DNA from: Pseudomonadota bacterium
Lineage (GTDB): Bacteria; Desulfobacterota; Desulfobacteria; Desulfobacterales; JAHIVH01
DNA length: 64,000 nucleotides
Assembly (NCBI GenBank): GCA_018816735.1
Contig: JAHIVH010000013.1
Span: 124,001-188,000 of the forward strand
Reading direction: 5' to 3'
Shown here: piece after piece, positions 28,195 to 37,202 of the stretch
Layout: the number at the start of each line of letters is the position of its first letter
How positions within the stretch are numbered: the first letter of the stretch is position 1
Notes under the pieces: generated by a model
Seen by the model: only the letters and a program-made list of their open reading frames with translations
Databases searched by the model: none
What the model was told of the DNA's origin: nothing
Position numbers and translations under genes: made by a program

Positions 28195-29934
28195 TCAGAG
28201 AAGGTCTTCCTCAAGTTGCTGGAGTTTAAGCATCTTTGCATAATAGCCATTGGTTACGGCCAGTTTTTCATGGGTTCCGGTTTCTGTGATTTTGCCATTG
28301 TCCATAACGACAATCAAATCTGCGTTTTTAATTGTCGATAACCTGTGGGAAACGATAAAAACGGTTTTCCCTCCGGATAATGTTTGTATTTCTTTTATAA
28401 TCAAGCTTCCTGTTTCTGCATCAACCTGACTTACCGGATCATCCAGAATCAGTATGGGGGTATTATGATAGATAGCTCTGGCGATCGCAATTCTCTGTTT
28501 CTGGCCACCTGAAAGGACTATCCCTTTCTCTCCCACAATGGTGTTGAATCCATTTGGAAATGACAGGATTGTTTCATAAAGGATGGCACTTTTTGTGGCG
28601 GAAATGAGGTCATTATCATCGGACCGGTAGGGTTCGAAGGTGATATTTTCGGCGATCGTGCCTGAAAACAGAAACGGTTCCTGACTGACAAATGATATCA
28701 TTGCTTTCAGATCAGTCAGTTTGATTGATCGAATATCCCTGCCGTCAAACAGGATACGACCGGATGCGGGATCAAACAATCGGGGTACCAGATTGAGAAG
28801 TGTTGTTTTGCCGCTCCCCGGCGGTCCGGTTATCCCGAGCGTCCAACCCTTCTTTAGGGTTAAATTGATATCATGCAGCACATGGTGATGGTTTGGGTCA
28901 TAGGAAAATGTCACATGGTCAAACCGGATCGTGCCAGGCGGCTCTTTCAGAGATGAGGTCTCCGGGCAATCATTAATGCCGGGCTCTGTCTGGATGATTG
29001 TATTTATCCGGTCAAGGGACGCTTTTCCTCTCTGAATCATACTTATCACCCAACCCACTGCCATCATGGGCCATGTCATGAGGTTCAGGTAGCTTATGAA
29101 TGCCACAAAGTCCCCTGTGGTAATGGTCGTCATGATAGTTTGCCTGCCCCCAAAATAGATGACGATTGCCAGGCTGATATTTGTGAATAAAACCATCAAA
29201 GGAAAAAATGAACCGGTTATTCGGGTCAGGGCAATGTTTTTAGATACATAATCTATTGATGATCGCTTGACGTCTTTGTATGATTTGTCTTCAAGGGTAT
29301 AGGCTTTTACAACCCGGATACCCGCGAATCTTTCTCTTACGACTTCCGTCAAATCCCCAAAAGAGGCCTGGACCGTTCTGTATTTGCGATGCATTTTGCG
29401 GCTGAAATATCTGGCAGAAAATATGAGAAGAGGCATCGGTAAGATGGCATAAAGCGTTAATTTGAGATTGATATATATCATGAAACCAATGGCAGACGTA
29501 CCAAGGAATACGGCATCTGTGAATGCGACCATTCCCATGCCGGTAGCCATTCTGATATTCGTTACGTCATTGGTGGCATGGGCCATCAGCTCGCCGGTTT
29601 TGGTTTTAATGAAGTACGACTGGGAGAGCGTTTGGATATGACTGAAGATCTGATTTCTTAATCCCTCTTCAACCCTTCTGGATGTGCCGATTAGAAATTT
29701 TCTCCAGAAATATCTGCAGATGCCTATGCACAATGCTGCGGCAGCGATATACAGCGCATAGAAAAAAAGTTTTTCTCTGTTGATGGTGTTATACGTGAGA
29801 TCATCCACAGTCCATTTGATGATTCGTGGAATAAACAACTGCAGGAGATCGACAATGATCAGAAAAAATATGCCAAGGATTATTTTAAAACGGTTTTCAA
29901 TAAAATAAGGTTTTATGAGGTTAAAGGATTTCAT
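28195..29934 (-). CDS. ABC exporter half-transporter (MdlA/YheI-like, degenerate catalytic site)
   Basis: This 579-residue fused membrane-ATPase protein has six N-terminal membrane helices, Walker A GPPGSGKTTLL, signature LSGGQKQR and Walker B LILDDPVSQVD. The residue after Walker B is Asp rather than the catalytic Glu of MsbA-type proteins. This is how the degenerate half of heterodimeric exporters such as YheI and MdlA looks. No second half-transporter is next to it, so its partner would be elsewhere in the genome, or it may act as a homodimer. Substrate unknown. Confidence 0.9.
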   Translation of the reverse strand: MKSFNLIKPYFIENRFKIILGIFFLIIVDLLQLFIPRIIKWTVDDLTYNTINREKLFFYALYIAAAALCIGICRYFWRKFLIGTSRRVEEGLRNQIFSHIQTLSQSYFIKTKTGELMAHATNDVTNIRMATGMGMVAFTDAVFLGTSAIGFMIYINLKLTLYAILPMPLLIFSARYFSRKMHRKYRTVQASFGDLTEVVRERFAGIRVVKAYTLEDKSYKDVKRSSIDYVSKNIALTRITGSFFPLMVLFTNISLAIVIYFGGRQTIMTTITTGDFVAFISYLNLMTWPMMAVGWVISMIQRGKASLDRINTIIQTEPGINDCPETSSLKEPPGTIRFDHVTFSYDPNHHHVLHDINLTLKKGWTLGITGPPGSGKTTLLNLVPRLFDPASGRILFDGRDIRSIKLTDLKAMISFVSQEPFLFSGTIAENITFEPYRSDDNDLISATKSAILYETILSFPNGFNTIVGEKGIVLSGGQKQRIAIARAIYHNTPILILDDPVSQVDAETGSLIIKEIQTLSGGKTVFIVSHRLSTIKNADLIVVMDNGKITETGTHEKLAVTNGYYAKMLKLQQLEEDLL

Positions 29935-30480
29935 TTTTTAGCGAGCGGTGCGGTTCCTTTTTGGGTTGATTTTATCGTAAATATGACTTGTACTTTTTTT
30001 AGGCAGGATTGTCAAAATGAACTTAAGGCTCATAATGATTTGGCGGGATGCCAGGCACGGTTGTCTTAAACTGGATACATATCCAATCAACTAGTTATAC
30101 CATTTGATGTTGAAATAAAACAATTGAATATATTGAAATTATATAAATATTTTAATTATAATATTGTTTATGAATTTCGCTGAGTGAATTATTAGTAATA
30201 ATTATTTGACTTATATATTTATATCAGTATAGTAAAGGCGACGACTGCGTGTTGCTTCAGGTTTATAAACTATACATGTTTAAGTAATAGGTAAGTATTG
30301 ATGCGATACTTGCAAAAGTGGGGGCTTTTGCAAATAACGGGTCTGGTTGTTGAGGCAGCATTTGGTTTTTTCAGTTTTTTTCCAGCAAACATTTAAAATT
30401 GCCTAAAGATAGAAAGGTTGCCGGCGTATATGCTTTGGGGTGACTTGTCTATGAACACATTACTTTAACTGGGGGGATGT
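29935..30480. other. AT-rich intergenic region, no gene supported
   Basis: This 546-nt gap lies between the divergent ABC exporter and hybrid kinase genes. Positions 30090-30240 are strongly AT-rich, with no open frame that has a credible start. It contains one clear hairpin at 30310-30333 (listed separately). It probably holds promoters for both genes, but no -35/-10 pair stands out enough to list. Confidence 0.4.
30310..30333. promoter_or_regulatory. Perfect 9-bp hairpin in the kinase leader
   Basis: TTGCAAAAG (30310-30318) is complementary to CTTTTGCAA (30325-30333) with the loop TGGGGG. It lies about 150 nt upstream of the hybrid kinase start. No T-run follows at once, so it is not a simple terminator. 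It may be a leader structure or a protein-binding site. Confidence 0.4.
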
Positions 30481-32094
30481 GTGGCACAATTGGCGCCATC
30501 AAAGGATACAGTTCTGATCGCAAGTAACCTGCCTGAAGAAATAGTGTATCTTAAAAGCGTTTTGGAAAGCCGTTTTTGTGTGGCAACTGTGGCAGATGAA
30601 AAAGAGGTGGTTGCTGTTGCAGGAGATAGTCAGCCCAGTCTTATTCTTATTGATATCGCATTTGACGGGTATCCTGTTTTCAAAAGACTGAAAGACGATT
30701 CAAAAACAATTGAAATCCCGATCATTTTCATTAAAAATCGGCATGATGTTGATCCATGGATTGACAAAATTGATGCAGGTGCTGTTGACTTTGTTACAAG
30801 GCCAATATGTGCGAATGAGTTATTGGCGCGAATGGATATTCATTTACTGTTGAAGCGCCAGCAGTTTTTGATTGAAAAATATGTGTCCCAATTGACCACA
30901 ATGGTAGAAGAACTCACTGCCTCAAATTCGAAGATTGAAAAATCGAACAAACTCAAGACAGAACTGCTGTCAAACGTCTCTCATGAATTACGTGCACCTT
31001 TAAACGGCATTATCGGTTTCAGTGAACTCATTATTGGTGCCAGATCGATGAAAAATGTCAAAACATATACTGGATTAATTATTTCAGAGACCGAGATGCT
31101 TTTGGATTTGATCAATGATTTGATTGATTCTGAAAAAATTGAGTCCGGCCAGGATGAACTTGCGCATCTGCCTTTTGATCTTGAGAGGATCGTAAATGGT
31201 GTGACGCCATTTATGAACATTGATGCCCGGAAAAAAAGTCTGGCGTTTAAAATAAATATTGAAAATGGCACCATCGTGCGGCTCAATGGCGACCCTCAAA
31301 AATTTCGCCAGGTCATGGTTAACCTCATTGTAAATGCCATAAAATTTACAGAAAAAGGGTCTGTTTTGGTGAATATCAAGCAGGTGGACGAGTCGGACAA
31401 TAAAGTGAAGATTTATGTGGAAGTTGTAGATACTGGCATTGGGATTGCGTTGGAAAAACAGATGGTTATTTTCGAAAGGTTTGTGCAGGCCGATCGGGAT
31501 GTGACAAATAAATATGGGGGAACAGGCCTGGGGTTGAGCATTACAAAGGCTCTTGTGGAACTGATGAATGGCAGGATTGGTGTTGAGAGTGAAATCGGTT
31601 GCGGAAGCAAATTCTGGTTTACGGTATGGCTTGAAAAACGATATGGATCAACAAGCGATATTGAATTGAGAATTGAGAAAGAATTTGGTTGTTTTAAACC
31701 TTGTGATGGTGATAAGGGTTCACATACAGGGAAGATACTGCTTGTTGATGATTACTATGTCAATCGGGATATTACAGCAAAACATCTGAAAAATGCGGGT
31801 TACAGTGTTGATATTGCTCTTAATGGCAAAGATGCGGTTGAGGCGTGTGTAAACAAAAAATTTGATTTGATTCTGATGGATGTGCAGATGCCTGAAATGG
31901 ATGGGTATCATGCGACTCAAGTTATCCGGTCCGGCCAAACCCAGAATACCAGTACCCGTATTGTCGGTATTTCAGGAAATGCCTGCCCAAAGGACAGAGA
32001 TGAATGTTTACATGCAGGCATGAATGCGATTTTAACAAAGCCGTTTCGGAGAAAAGATTTGATAGAGACTGTAACCAAATGGATGATGGGTTAA
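30481..32094 (+). CDS. Hybrid histidine kinase with receivers at both ends (REC-HisKA-HATPase-REC)
   Basis: The gene starts at GTG 30481 behind GGGGGGATGT, as the nearby ATG at 30477 is out of frame. The 537-residue cytoplasmic protein has a receiver at residues 8-125 with acceptor Asp in LILIDIAFDG, a coiled coil, H-box SNVSHELRAPLNG, HATPase with GTGLGLSITKAL, and a second receiver with [13 protein letters not shown]. This resembles kinases that take phosphoryl input through an N-terminal receiver. There is no membrane segment. The downstream gene is a broken membrane sensor that may have been its partner. Confidence 0.92.
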   Translation: MAQLAPSKDTVLIASNLPEEIVYLKSVLESRFCVATVADEKEVVAVAGDSQPSLILIDIAFDGYPVFKRLKDDSKTIEIPIIFIKNRHDVDPWIDKIDAGAVDFVTRPICANELLARMDIHLLLKRQQFLIEKYVSQLTTMVEELTASNSKIEKSNKLKTELLSNVSHELRAPLNGIIGFSELIIGARSMKNVKTYTGLIISETEMLLDLINDLIDSEKIESGQDELAHLPFDLERIVNGVTPFMNIDARKKSLAFKINIENGTIVRLNGDPQKFRQVMVNLIVNAIKFTEKGSVLVNIKQVDESDNKVKIYVEVVDTGIGIALEKQMVIFERFVQADRDVTNKYGGTGLGLSITKALVELMNGRIGVESEIGCGSKFWFTVWLEKRYGSTSDIELRIEKEFGCFKPCDGDKGSHTGKILLVDDYYVNRDITAKHLKNAGYSVDIALNGKDAVEACVNKKFDLILMDVQMPEMDGYHATQVIRSGQTQNTSTRIVGISGNACPKDRDECLHAGMNAILTKPFRRKDLIETVTKWMMG

Positions 32095-32194
32095 TGATAC
32101 GCATAATGACAGAATTTTATTTTATGTGACCTGTATCACCGAATAGGGCTTGGATCAGAGCATCAGAATTAAATTCGATTCGGAATATTAATAT

Positions 32195-33291
32195 ATGTCG
32201 AGTGCTAAAGAAAAAAAACTCTTGAATCAGTGGACCAGTTCCTTCAGAATTTTTTTTGACAGACTCCTTGCGAAATATGCAGTATCCGAAGATTCAACGT
32301 TAAAAGACTGGCAGATCACCATCTTTTTCCTGATTTTTCTCTGTGCCTCTGTTTTGGGTGTTTTTACGTGTTTAACGAGCGTTTTTTTAACCATTAAACT
32401 GGGCAAATACTACATCGCTGCCTTTTATTCTGTGGTTTACTTGACGTTTGTTTTTGTGACCTTTGGCCGGTTTATTCCATTCAGAACACGTGCCTGGATC
32501 GGCACCGGATCATTTTACATTCTGGGACTCATCAACCTTTTGAAATTCGGACCTGTAGGCAGCGGGCGGATATGGCTTTCACATTTGCAATTATTGCGTG
32601 CCTGACATTGGGATTGAAAGCCGGGCTTTTGACGCTTTTAATTGATTGCCTGACTTTTATTGTAATCGGCTGGATGTTGCATACCGGTGTTCTTACATGG
32701 GAATACTCACACCTGATTCAACTAAAGCACTGGATTACAACGAGCACAACGTTTATGTTTCTGGCGACAGTCGTCATTCTGCCAGTCTCTATTGTGGTGA
32801 GTGCAAGGGATGAAAGGCTTCTCAGGGAAATAAAACTTACAGAAAATTTAAGGCGTGTCAATCGTCAGTACAAGCAGGAAAACGTCGAAAGAAAGCTGGT
32901 TGAAAAAGAGCTAAAGGAAAGTGAGGAAAAATTTGTAAAGGCCTTTCAGACTAGCCCTGCGGCAATGGCTATTATTTCGATGGAAAAAAGATGTTTTATT
33001 GATGTCAACGACACGTTCAAAAATATATTCGGAACAAAAAAAGGGAATTATATCGGTGAATCTGCGGATGATCTATCCATGTGGGTGGATCAGGCGCAAA
33101 AGGGACATGTTTGCCGCAAGCTCATACAGGAGCAAGCGCCGGTTAAGAATTTTGAAATATCCGTATACCGCGCTGATAAAAGCATAAGCAGGGGCTTGTT
33201 TTCTGCTGATATCATCACCCTGAAGGGGAAAAAATTCATTCTTGCCATCATCGTGGATATTTCCGATTATTATAAAAACCTATCCCATTAA
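32195..33291 (+). pseudogene. Membrane sensor with C-terminal PAS domain, disrupted by a frameshift near 32572
   Basis: Two overlapping frames make one protein. The first, from ATG 32195, encodes membrane helices and reads through LLKFGPVGSGRIW before ending at 32605. The second, from within 32572, continues with AFTFAIIACLTLGLKAG and more helices, a coiled coil, and a PAS domain (KFVKAFQTSPAAMAIIS to about residue 235). Together they give about 365 residues. GSGRIW followed by a helix is the normal layout in such proteins, so a single missing base near 32572 is the simplest reading. The protein ends right after the PAS, with no kinase or GGDEF domain. Confidence 0.7.
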
Positions 33292-33455
33292 TTAAAGCCT
33301 GTTGTATTCAGATGTTACATATCATTTACCCTGCACTTTCACAGGACCATTTTTTGGTGTAAAAATTCGTAAGTCATTCAATTAATGCGGATATGGATTT
33401 TTTTTGGGTATTGGAAAAGAAAAATTTGACTTTTTTTTTGAATGTGATTATATGC

Positions 33456-33498
33456 TTGAATCATGTTCAGTAAATGAATATAGTTTTCAAACTGAACA
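33456..33498 (+). promoter_or_regulatory. Sigma-70-type promoter overlapped by an inverted repeat (probable TetR operator)
   Basis: TTGAAT (33456-33461) and TATAGT (33479-33484) are separated by exactly 17 nt and resemble -35 and -10 hexamers. A perfect inverted repeat, TGTTCAG (33464-33470) and CTGAACA (33492-33498) with 21 nt between, straddles the -10 box. The start of the TetR gene lies 47 nt downstream. This is the arrangement expected for TetR autorepression. The promoter would read into the TetR, PHP and first thiolase-like module. Confidence 0.5.
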
Positions 33499-33544
33499 CA
33501 TGGCATTCTGGAATATATTTTAAATAAATAGTGATTCAACAACG

Positions 33545-34231
33545 ATGAGTAATGAGAAAAAAATGAATGATGTTGCTGAAACAAAGCCGCTTTCAAAGTC
33601 GGCAATGCGAAGACAACGGGAACGGGAGCTGAGATATCAAACGATTCTTTCTGCAGCGGAGTCTCTTTTTGCCAAGGAAGGATATCACAATACGAGCATG
33701 GAACGGATCGCTGATGCAGCAGAAGTGTCTGTTGGTGCGGTCTATTTTTATTTCAAGAACAAGGAAGATCTCCTGGCCTGTCTTATTGATGAAAGCGGCT
33801 ATTGCCTGAGATCAGTGTTGGGGAAGGCATTTTTGGAAGCAACACCGGATCTGGAAGGATTTAAAAAGGCAGGGCATGCCTTTTTTGAGGACTACTGCCT
33901 GAACCACTCTGATAAACTGGCCATTCTTTTTCGGGAATCGGTTGGCCAGAGTAAAATTGTGGAAGAAAGACGCAAGAATGCTTCCGAAAGACTTATCAAG
34001 GATGTTCGAAATGCGCTTGAAAAAGTATGCGAAGGCATGAATTATGAATTTAAATCAAACTTGGCATCAGAAATTATTGCAGTAAGCATTTTGGGAATAT
34101 ATGAGCGTGTGGCTTATCAATACATTTTCTGGCAGGGCAACACAGATGGCCTGAAGGCGATTGGACATGATGCCGTTGATTTTTTAATTGGTGGTATCAA
34201 AAACCTTTTCAGAGAAAAAGAATGCACTTAA
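33545..34231 (+). CDS. TetR-family transcriptional regulator
   Basis: This 228-residue regulator has an N-terminal helix-turn-helix (TSMERIADAAEVSVGAVYFYFKNKEDLL) typical of TetR proteins, preceded by a basic segment rich in Arg and Lys. The C-terminal ligand domain gives no clear substrate clue. Its gene lies behind a promoter overlapped by an inverted repeat and overlaps the next gene by 10 bp, so it probably autoregulates and also controls the CoA-metabolism cluster. An acyl-CoA effector would be consistent with the neighbours but is inference. Confidence 0.9.
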   Translation: MSNEKKMNDVAETKPLSKSAMRRQRERELRYQTILSAAESLFAKEGYHNTSMERIADAAEVSVGAVYFYFKNKEDLLACLIDESGYCLRSVLGKAFLEATPDLEGFKKAGHAFFEDYCLNHSDKLAILFRESVGQSKIVEERRKNASERLIKDVRNALEKVCEGMNYEFKSNLASEIIAVSILGIYERVAYQYIFWQGNTDGLKAIGHDAVDFLIGGIKNLFREKECT

Positions 34232-34779
34232 AAGGAGCACTGCACGTTCACACAACCTGTTCAGACGGCAATTTGTCAATCGCAGAAACGTTAAGAATTT
34301 ACGAAGGACTTGGTTTTGATTTTGTGGCACTGACCGATCATGATTATCTGCTTCGTCCGGGATGTTACGACGCGGTCAATGATATCAAAACGGATATGAT
34401 CATTTTTAAAGGGGTTGAACTGACGGTGTTTGAAAAAGGGTATGTTCATGTAAATGAAATTGAGGGGGATTCGGAAGTGATGCATATTTTTAATCACCCT
34501 TCAGAACTTGATCTGCCGGTAATGAAAGCCATTGAAAGAATTCACGCAGTAAATGAAAAAATAAGGATAGATGCAGTTGAGGTGACGTCAAAAGGCTTTC
34601 GGGATCAGGAATTTGAAATACCTGAACTGGCTTTTCCCAAAGTGGCGACAGACGATTCCCATACAAGAATAGGATGCGGACGAGCCTGGATTGAAATGGA
34701 TTGCTTTAAAGATAAGGACAAAATTATCAGGGCAATCAAAAATAACGATTTCTGGAACTGTTATACGGAAAAGAAATAA
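34222..34779 (+). CDS. PHP-domain metal-dependent phosphoesterase
   Basis: This 185-residue protein has the PHP metal-binding pattern: HVHTTCSDG near the N-terminus, LTDHDYL, GVELTVF, a later FNHP, and DDSHT near the C-terminus. It has no polymerase or other fused domain, so it is a stand-alone phosphoesterase of the family of RNA/DNA 5' nucleases and phosphatases. Its ATG lies within the end of the TetR gene, and its stop is 22 nt before the first thiolase-like gene, which has its own AGGAGG site. Its role in the cluster is unclear. Confidence 0.85.
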   Translation: MHLKGALHVHTTCSDGNLSIAETLRIYEGLGFDFVALTDHDYLLRPGCYDAVNDIKTDMIIFKGVELTVFEKGYVHVNEIEGDSEVMHIFNHPSELDLPVMKAIERIHAVNEKIRIDAVEVTSKGFRDQEFEIPELAFPKVATDDSHTRIGCGRAWIEMDCFKDKDKIIRAIKNNDFWNCYTEKK

Positions 34780-34801
34780 TAGTTAAGGAGGAAAGCGTAA
34801 A

Positions 34802-35947
34802 ATGGCAAGAAAAGTGGGTATTTGCGCAATCGCGCAAACAACGTATGAAAAGAACAAGTGGGGAGCCAGATTTCAGGAAATGGCCCTCGAAGTGCTGGAA
34901 TCGATTCAGCAACAGACCGGTGTCGATTTTTCTGAAACCGGCATTACCATGAGTATCAGCGTGTCTGATGATGTGTTTGATGCACGAACCATTTCAGATA
35001 ATGCCATGACAGACGTTTTGGGTGCACACCTGGGGTGTGAGGAGAAAATTGCCCAGGAAGGAATTCAGGCATTGTACTATGGTCTCGCAGCGATTCAATC
35101 CGGTCACGAAGATGTTGTCCTGATTGTAGGGCACTGCAAGGAATCCCAGGGAAAAAGCCGTAATATGGTAACCCACCTGGCTTTTGATCCATTTTTTACC
35201 CGGCCTGTGGGTCTGGATTTTTGTGCAGCTGCAGGTCTTCAGGCGCAGGCGTATGCCATGAAATCTGGCATTGGTGATGAAGAACTTGCGAGAATCGTTG
35301 TAAGATCAAGTGAAAATGCCGTTAAAAATCCAATGCTGCCTGAGGCAAAAAAGCTGACCATGAAAGAAGTCATGGCTTCTCCCATGATAGCAGATCCGAT
35401 AAGAGCACTTCATGCATATCCTGTTTCCGATGGCGCCGTGGGAATGCTTCTTGTCGCTGAAGACCGCGTCAAGGAATTCACGGATACCCCGGTTTGGATA
35501 AAAGGGGTAGGAAACTGTATGGACAGTTTTTTTATGGGCGATCGTAATCTCGCATCCAATTTTGCACTCAAAAAGGCTGCCCAGATTGCCTACAAAAGGG
35601 CAGGTATTGATAATCCAGGAAAGGCTTTTGATATTATAGAAGTTTCTGATCAATATGCCTATCAACAGCCGATGTGGATGGAGGGCCTGGGTATCATTGA
35701 CGATGGTAAAGGAAATGAGTGGATTAAAAAAGACGGGCCACAAAAAAATAATGTCAATATTTCCGGTGGAACACTTGCGGGCTCGCCTTTGCTTTTAGGT
35801 GGTCTGGTTCGGGCGGCCGAAGCTGCGATTCAGTTGAAAGGTGAGGCAGGTGACCGGCAGGTGGCAAACGCAAAAACAGCTTTGGCGCACGGTGTGATGG
35901 GACCGGCTGGTCAGTTTCATTCTATAGCAGTGCTCGAAAGAGGTTAG
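34802..35947 (+). CDS. Thiolase-like protein A1 (no catalytic Cys or His)
   Basis: This 381-residue thiolase-fold protein follows a GGAGGAAAG site. At the place of the nucleophilic Cys it reads AQEGIQAL, putting Ala84 there. At the usual GHP motif it has GSP (Ser328), and the NEAF/HDCF position reads VSDQYAYQ. So three canonical thiolase residues are missing, as in lipid-transfer-type aldolases such as Ltp2. It is the first of four genes (A-B-SCP2/DUF35-DUF35). Ltp2-type proteins act with a DUF35 partner to cleave C-C bonds by retro-aldol chemistry; a similar role here is inference. Its paralogue is at 40926-42071. Confidence 0.85.
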   Translation: MARKVGICAIAQTTYEKNKWGARFQEMALEVLESIQQQTGVDFSETGITMSISVSDDVFDARTISDNAMTDVLGAHLGCEEKIAQEGIQALYYGLAAIQSGHEDVVLIVGHCKESQGKSRNMVTHLAFDPFFTRPVGLDFCAAAGLQAQAYAMKSGIGDEELARIVVRSSENAVKNPMLPEAKKLTMKEVMASPMIADPIRALHAYPVSDGAVGMLLVAEDRVKEFTDTPVWIKGVGNCMDSFFMGDRNLASNFALKKAAQIAYKRAGIDNPGKAFDIIEVSDQYAYQQPMWMEGLGIIDDGKGNEWIKKDGPQKNNVNISGGTLAGSPLLLGGLVRAAEAAIQLKGEAGDRQVANAKTALAHGVMGPAGQFHSIAVLERG

Positions 35948-35956
35948 GGGGGAATA

Positions 35957-37138
35957 ATGAAAAAAAATAGAAATGTTGGCGTTATCGGTGTTGGACAGTC
36001 TAAATATTCCAGCCACAGAGAAGAGGTGAATCAACCGGAAATGATTCATGAAGCAGTGGTTGCGGCTTTAAACCACTCAGGAATCACGCTTGACGATGTG
36101 GATTGCATTGTGCATGGAAACATGGAGCTTTTTGAAATGGTTCATCAGCCGGATTTATGGCACACGCTTGGAACCGGTTCTTATGGAAAAGAAACGTTAA
36201 GGGTGACAACGGGTGGGACCACCGGTGCAACACTTGTCGCTGTCGCAGACCAGCTCGTGGCATCCGGACTTCATGATGTGGTTATGGCCATTGGTTTTGA
36301 GAAACTCCAGGAGGGCCACACCACAGGCGGTATTACCAACATGGCTGACCCGCTTTGGGCAAGACAGCTTCAGACCGGTGCCTTGACAGGAATGACCGCA
36401 GCAGATGTCATAGAAGAATTCGGTGAACAAAGAGCCAAAATGGCATCCATGAAATACAGAATTATCATGGACAAGCATGCCATGAAAAACGACAAGGCGC
36501 ATAGAAGGCTTGGTCTGGAATTTGATCAGGCAGAGGATCTTGCAAAGAATTCACCCGCACTTGTTGGTGAACTCCGAATGATTCACATGTGTTCCCAGAG
36601 TGACGGTGCTTGCGTCATGATTTTCGCGTCAGAGGAAAAAGCGAAACAATTTTGCAAACAGCCGGCGTGGATCAAGGACCACGTTACCGTTCACCGTGAG
36701 GAATCCTTTTGTATATTCGGAGAACCAGACTATGTCACGTCACATAGATATGCTGCTGAAAAGTTGTTTGGCCGAAATGGCATCACCGATCCATTAAATC
36801 AGATAGACATGTTTGAGATGTACGATCCTTCAAGCTGGTGGGGATTGGACTGGATCAGGGAATTTTTGATGCTCGAAGGCGATTCGCATATAAAAATGAT
36901 TGAGAATGGGGATATCTGCATTGACGGAAAATTTCCAATCAATCCGTCAGGAGGCGTTACGGCATCAAACCCAATAGGCGCAACAGCGATGGTTCGTGTG
37001 GCAGAAGCCGCACTCCAGATCATGGGAGATGCCGGTGAACATCAAATACCCAAACCAGTGAACCAGGCGATGGCGTCGGGTTTTGGAGGAACCATGTGGA
37101 CGGTTCTCTTCCTTTTGACAAAAGACGTGCCCTGGTAA
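35957..37138 (+). CDS. Thiolase-like protein B1 (Cys to Gly, Tyr in HDCF position)
   Basis: This 393-residue thiolase-fold protein starts 9 nt after A1, behind AGGGGGG. The Cys position reads VTTGGTTGAT, with Gly87; the GHP His is Asn338 (SNPIGAT); and the HDCF motif reads EMYDPSSWW, with Tyr289 in the His place. Tyr here is reminiscent of catalytic tyrosines reported for Ltp2-type aldolases. It is similar to SCP2/sterol-carrier thiolases in its C-terminal NPSGGVTASNPIGAT region. It probably forms a heteromer with A1 and the downstream DUF35 proteins; its paralogue is at 42082-43275. Confidence 0.85.
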   Translation: MKKNRNVGVIGVGQSKYSSHREEVNQPEMIHEAVVAALNHSGITLDDVDCIVHGNMELFEMVHQPDLWHTLGTGSYGKETLRVTTGGTTGATLVAVADQLVASGLHDVVMAIGFEKLQEGHTTGGITNMADPLWARQLQTGALTGMTAADVIEEFGEQRAKMASMKYRIIMDKHAMKNDKAHRRLGLEFDQAEDLAKNSPALVGELRMIHMCSQSDGACVMIFASEEKAKQFCKQPAWIKDHVTVHREESFCIFGEPDYVTSHRYAAEKLFGRNGITDPLNQIDMFEMYDPSSWWGLDWIREFLMLEGDSHIKMIENGDICIDGKFPINPSGGVTASNPIGATAMVRVAEAALQIMGDAGEHQIPKPVNQAMASGFGGTMWTVLFLLTKDVPW

Positions 37139-37202
37139 ACAAGAATATATAATTATACGATCTCATGTTGAAAAACAGACTGGTTTACTCATAGGAGGAA
37201 TC

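Noticed and set aside
23507..30108. Shared 14-mer TTATACCATTTGAT at 23507-23520 and 30095-30108
   Set aside because: In AT-rich gaps of a 64-kb window several 14-mer matches are expected by chance.
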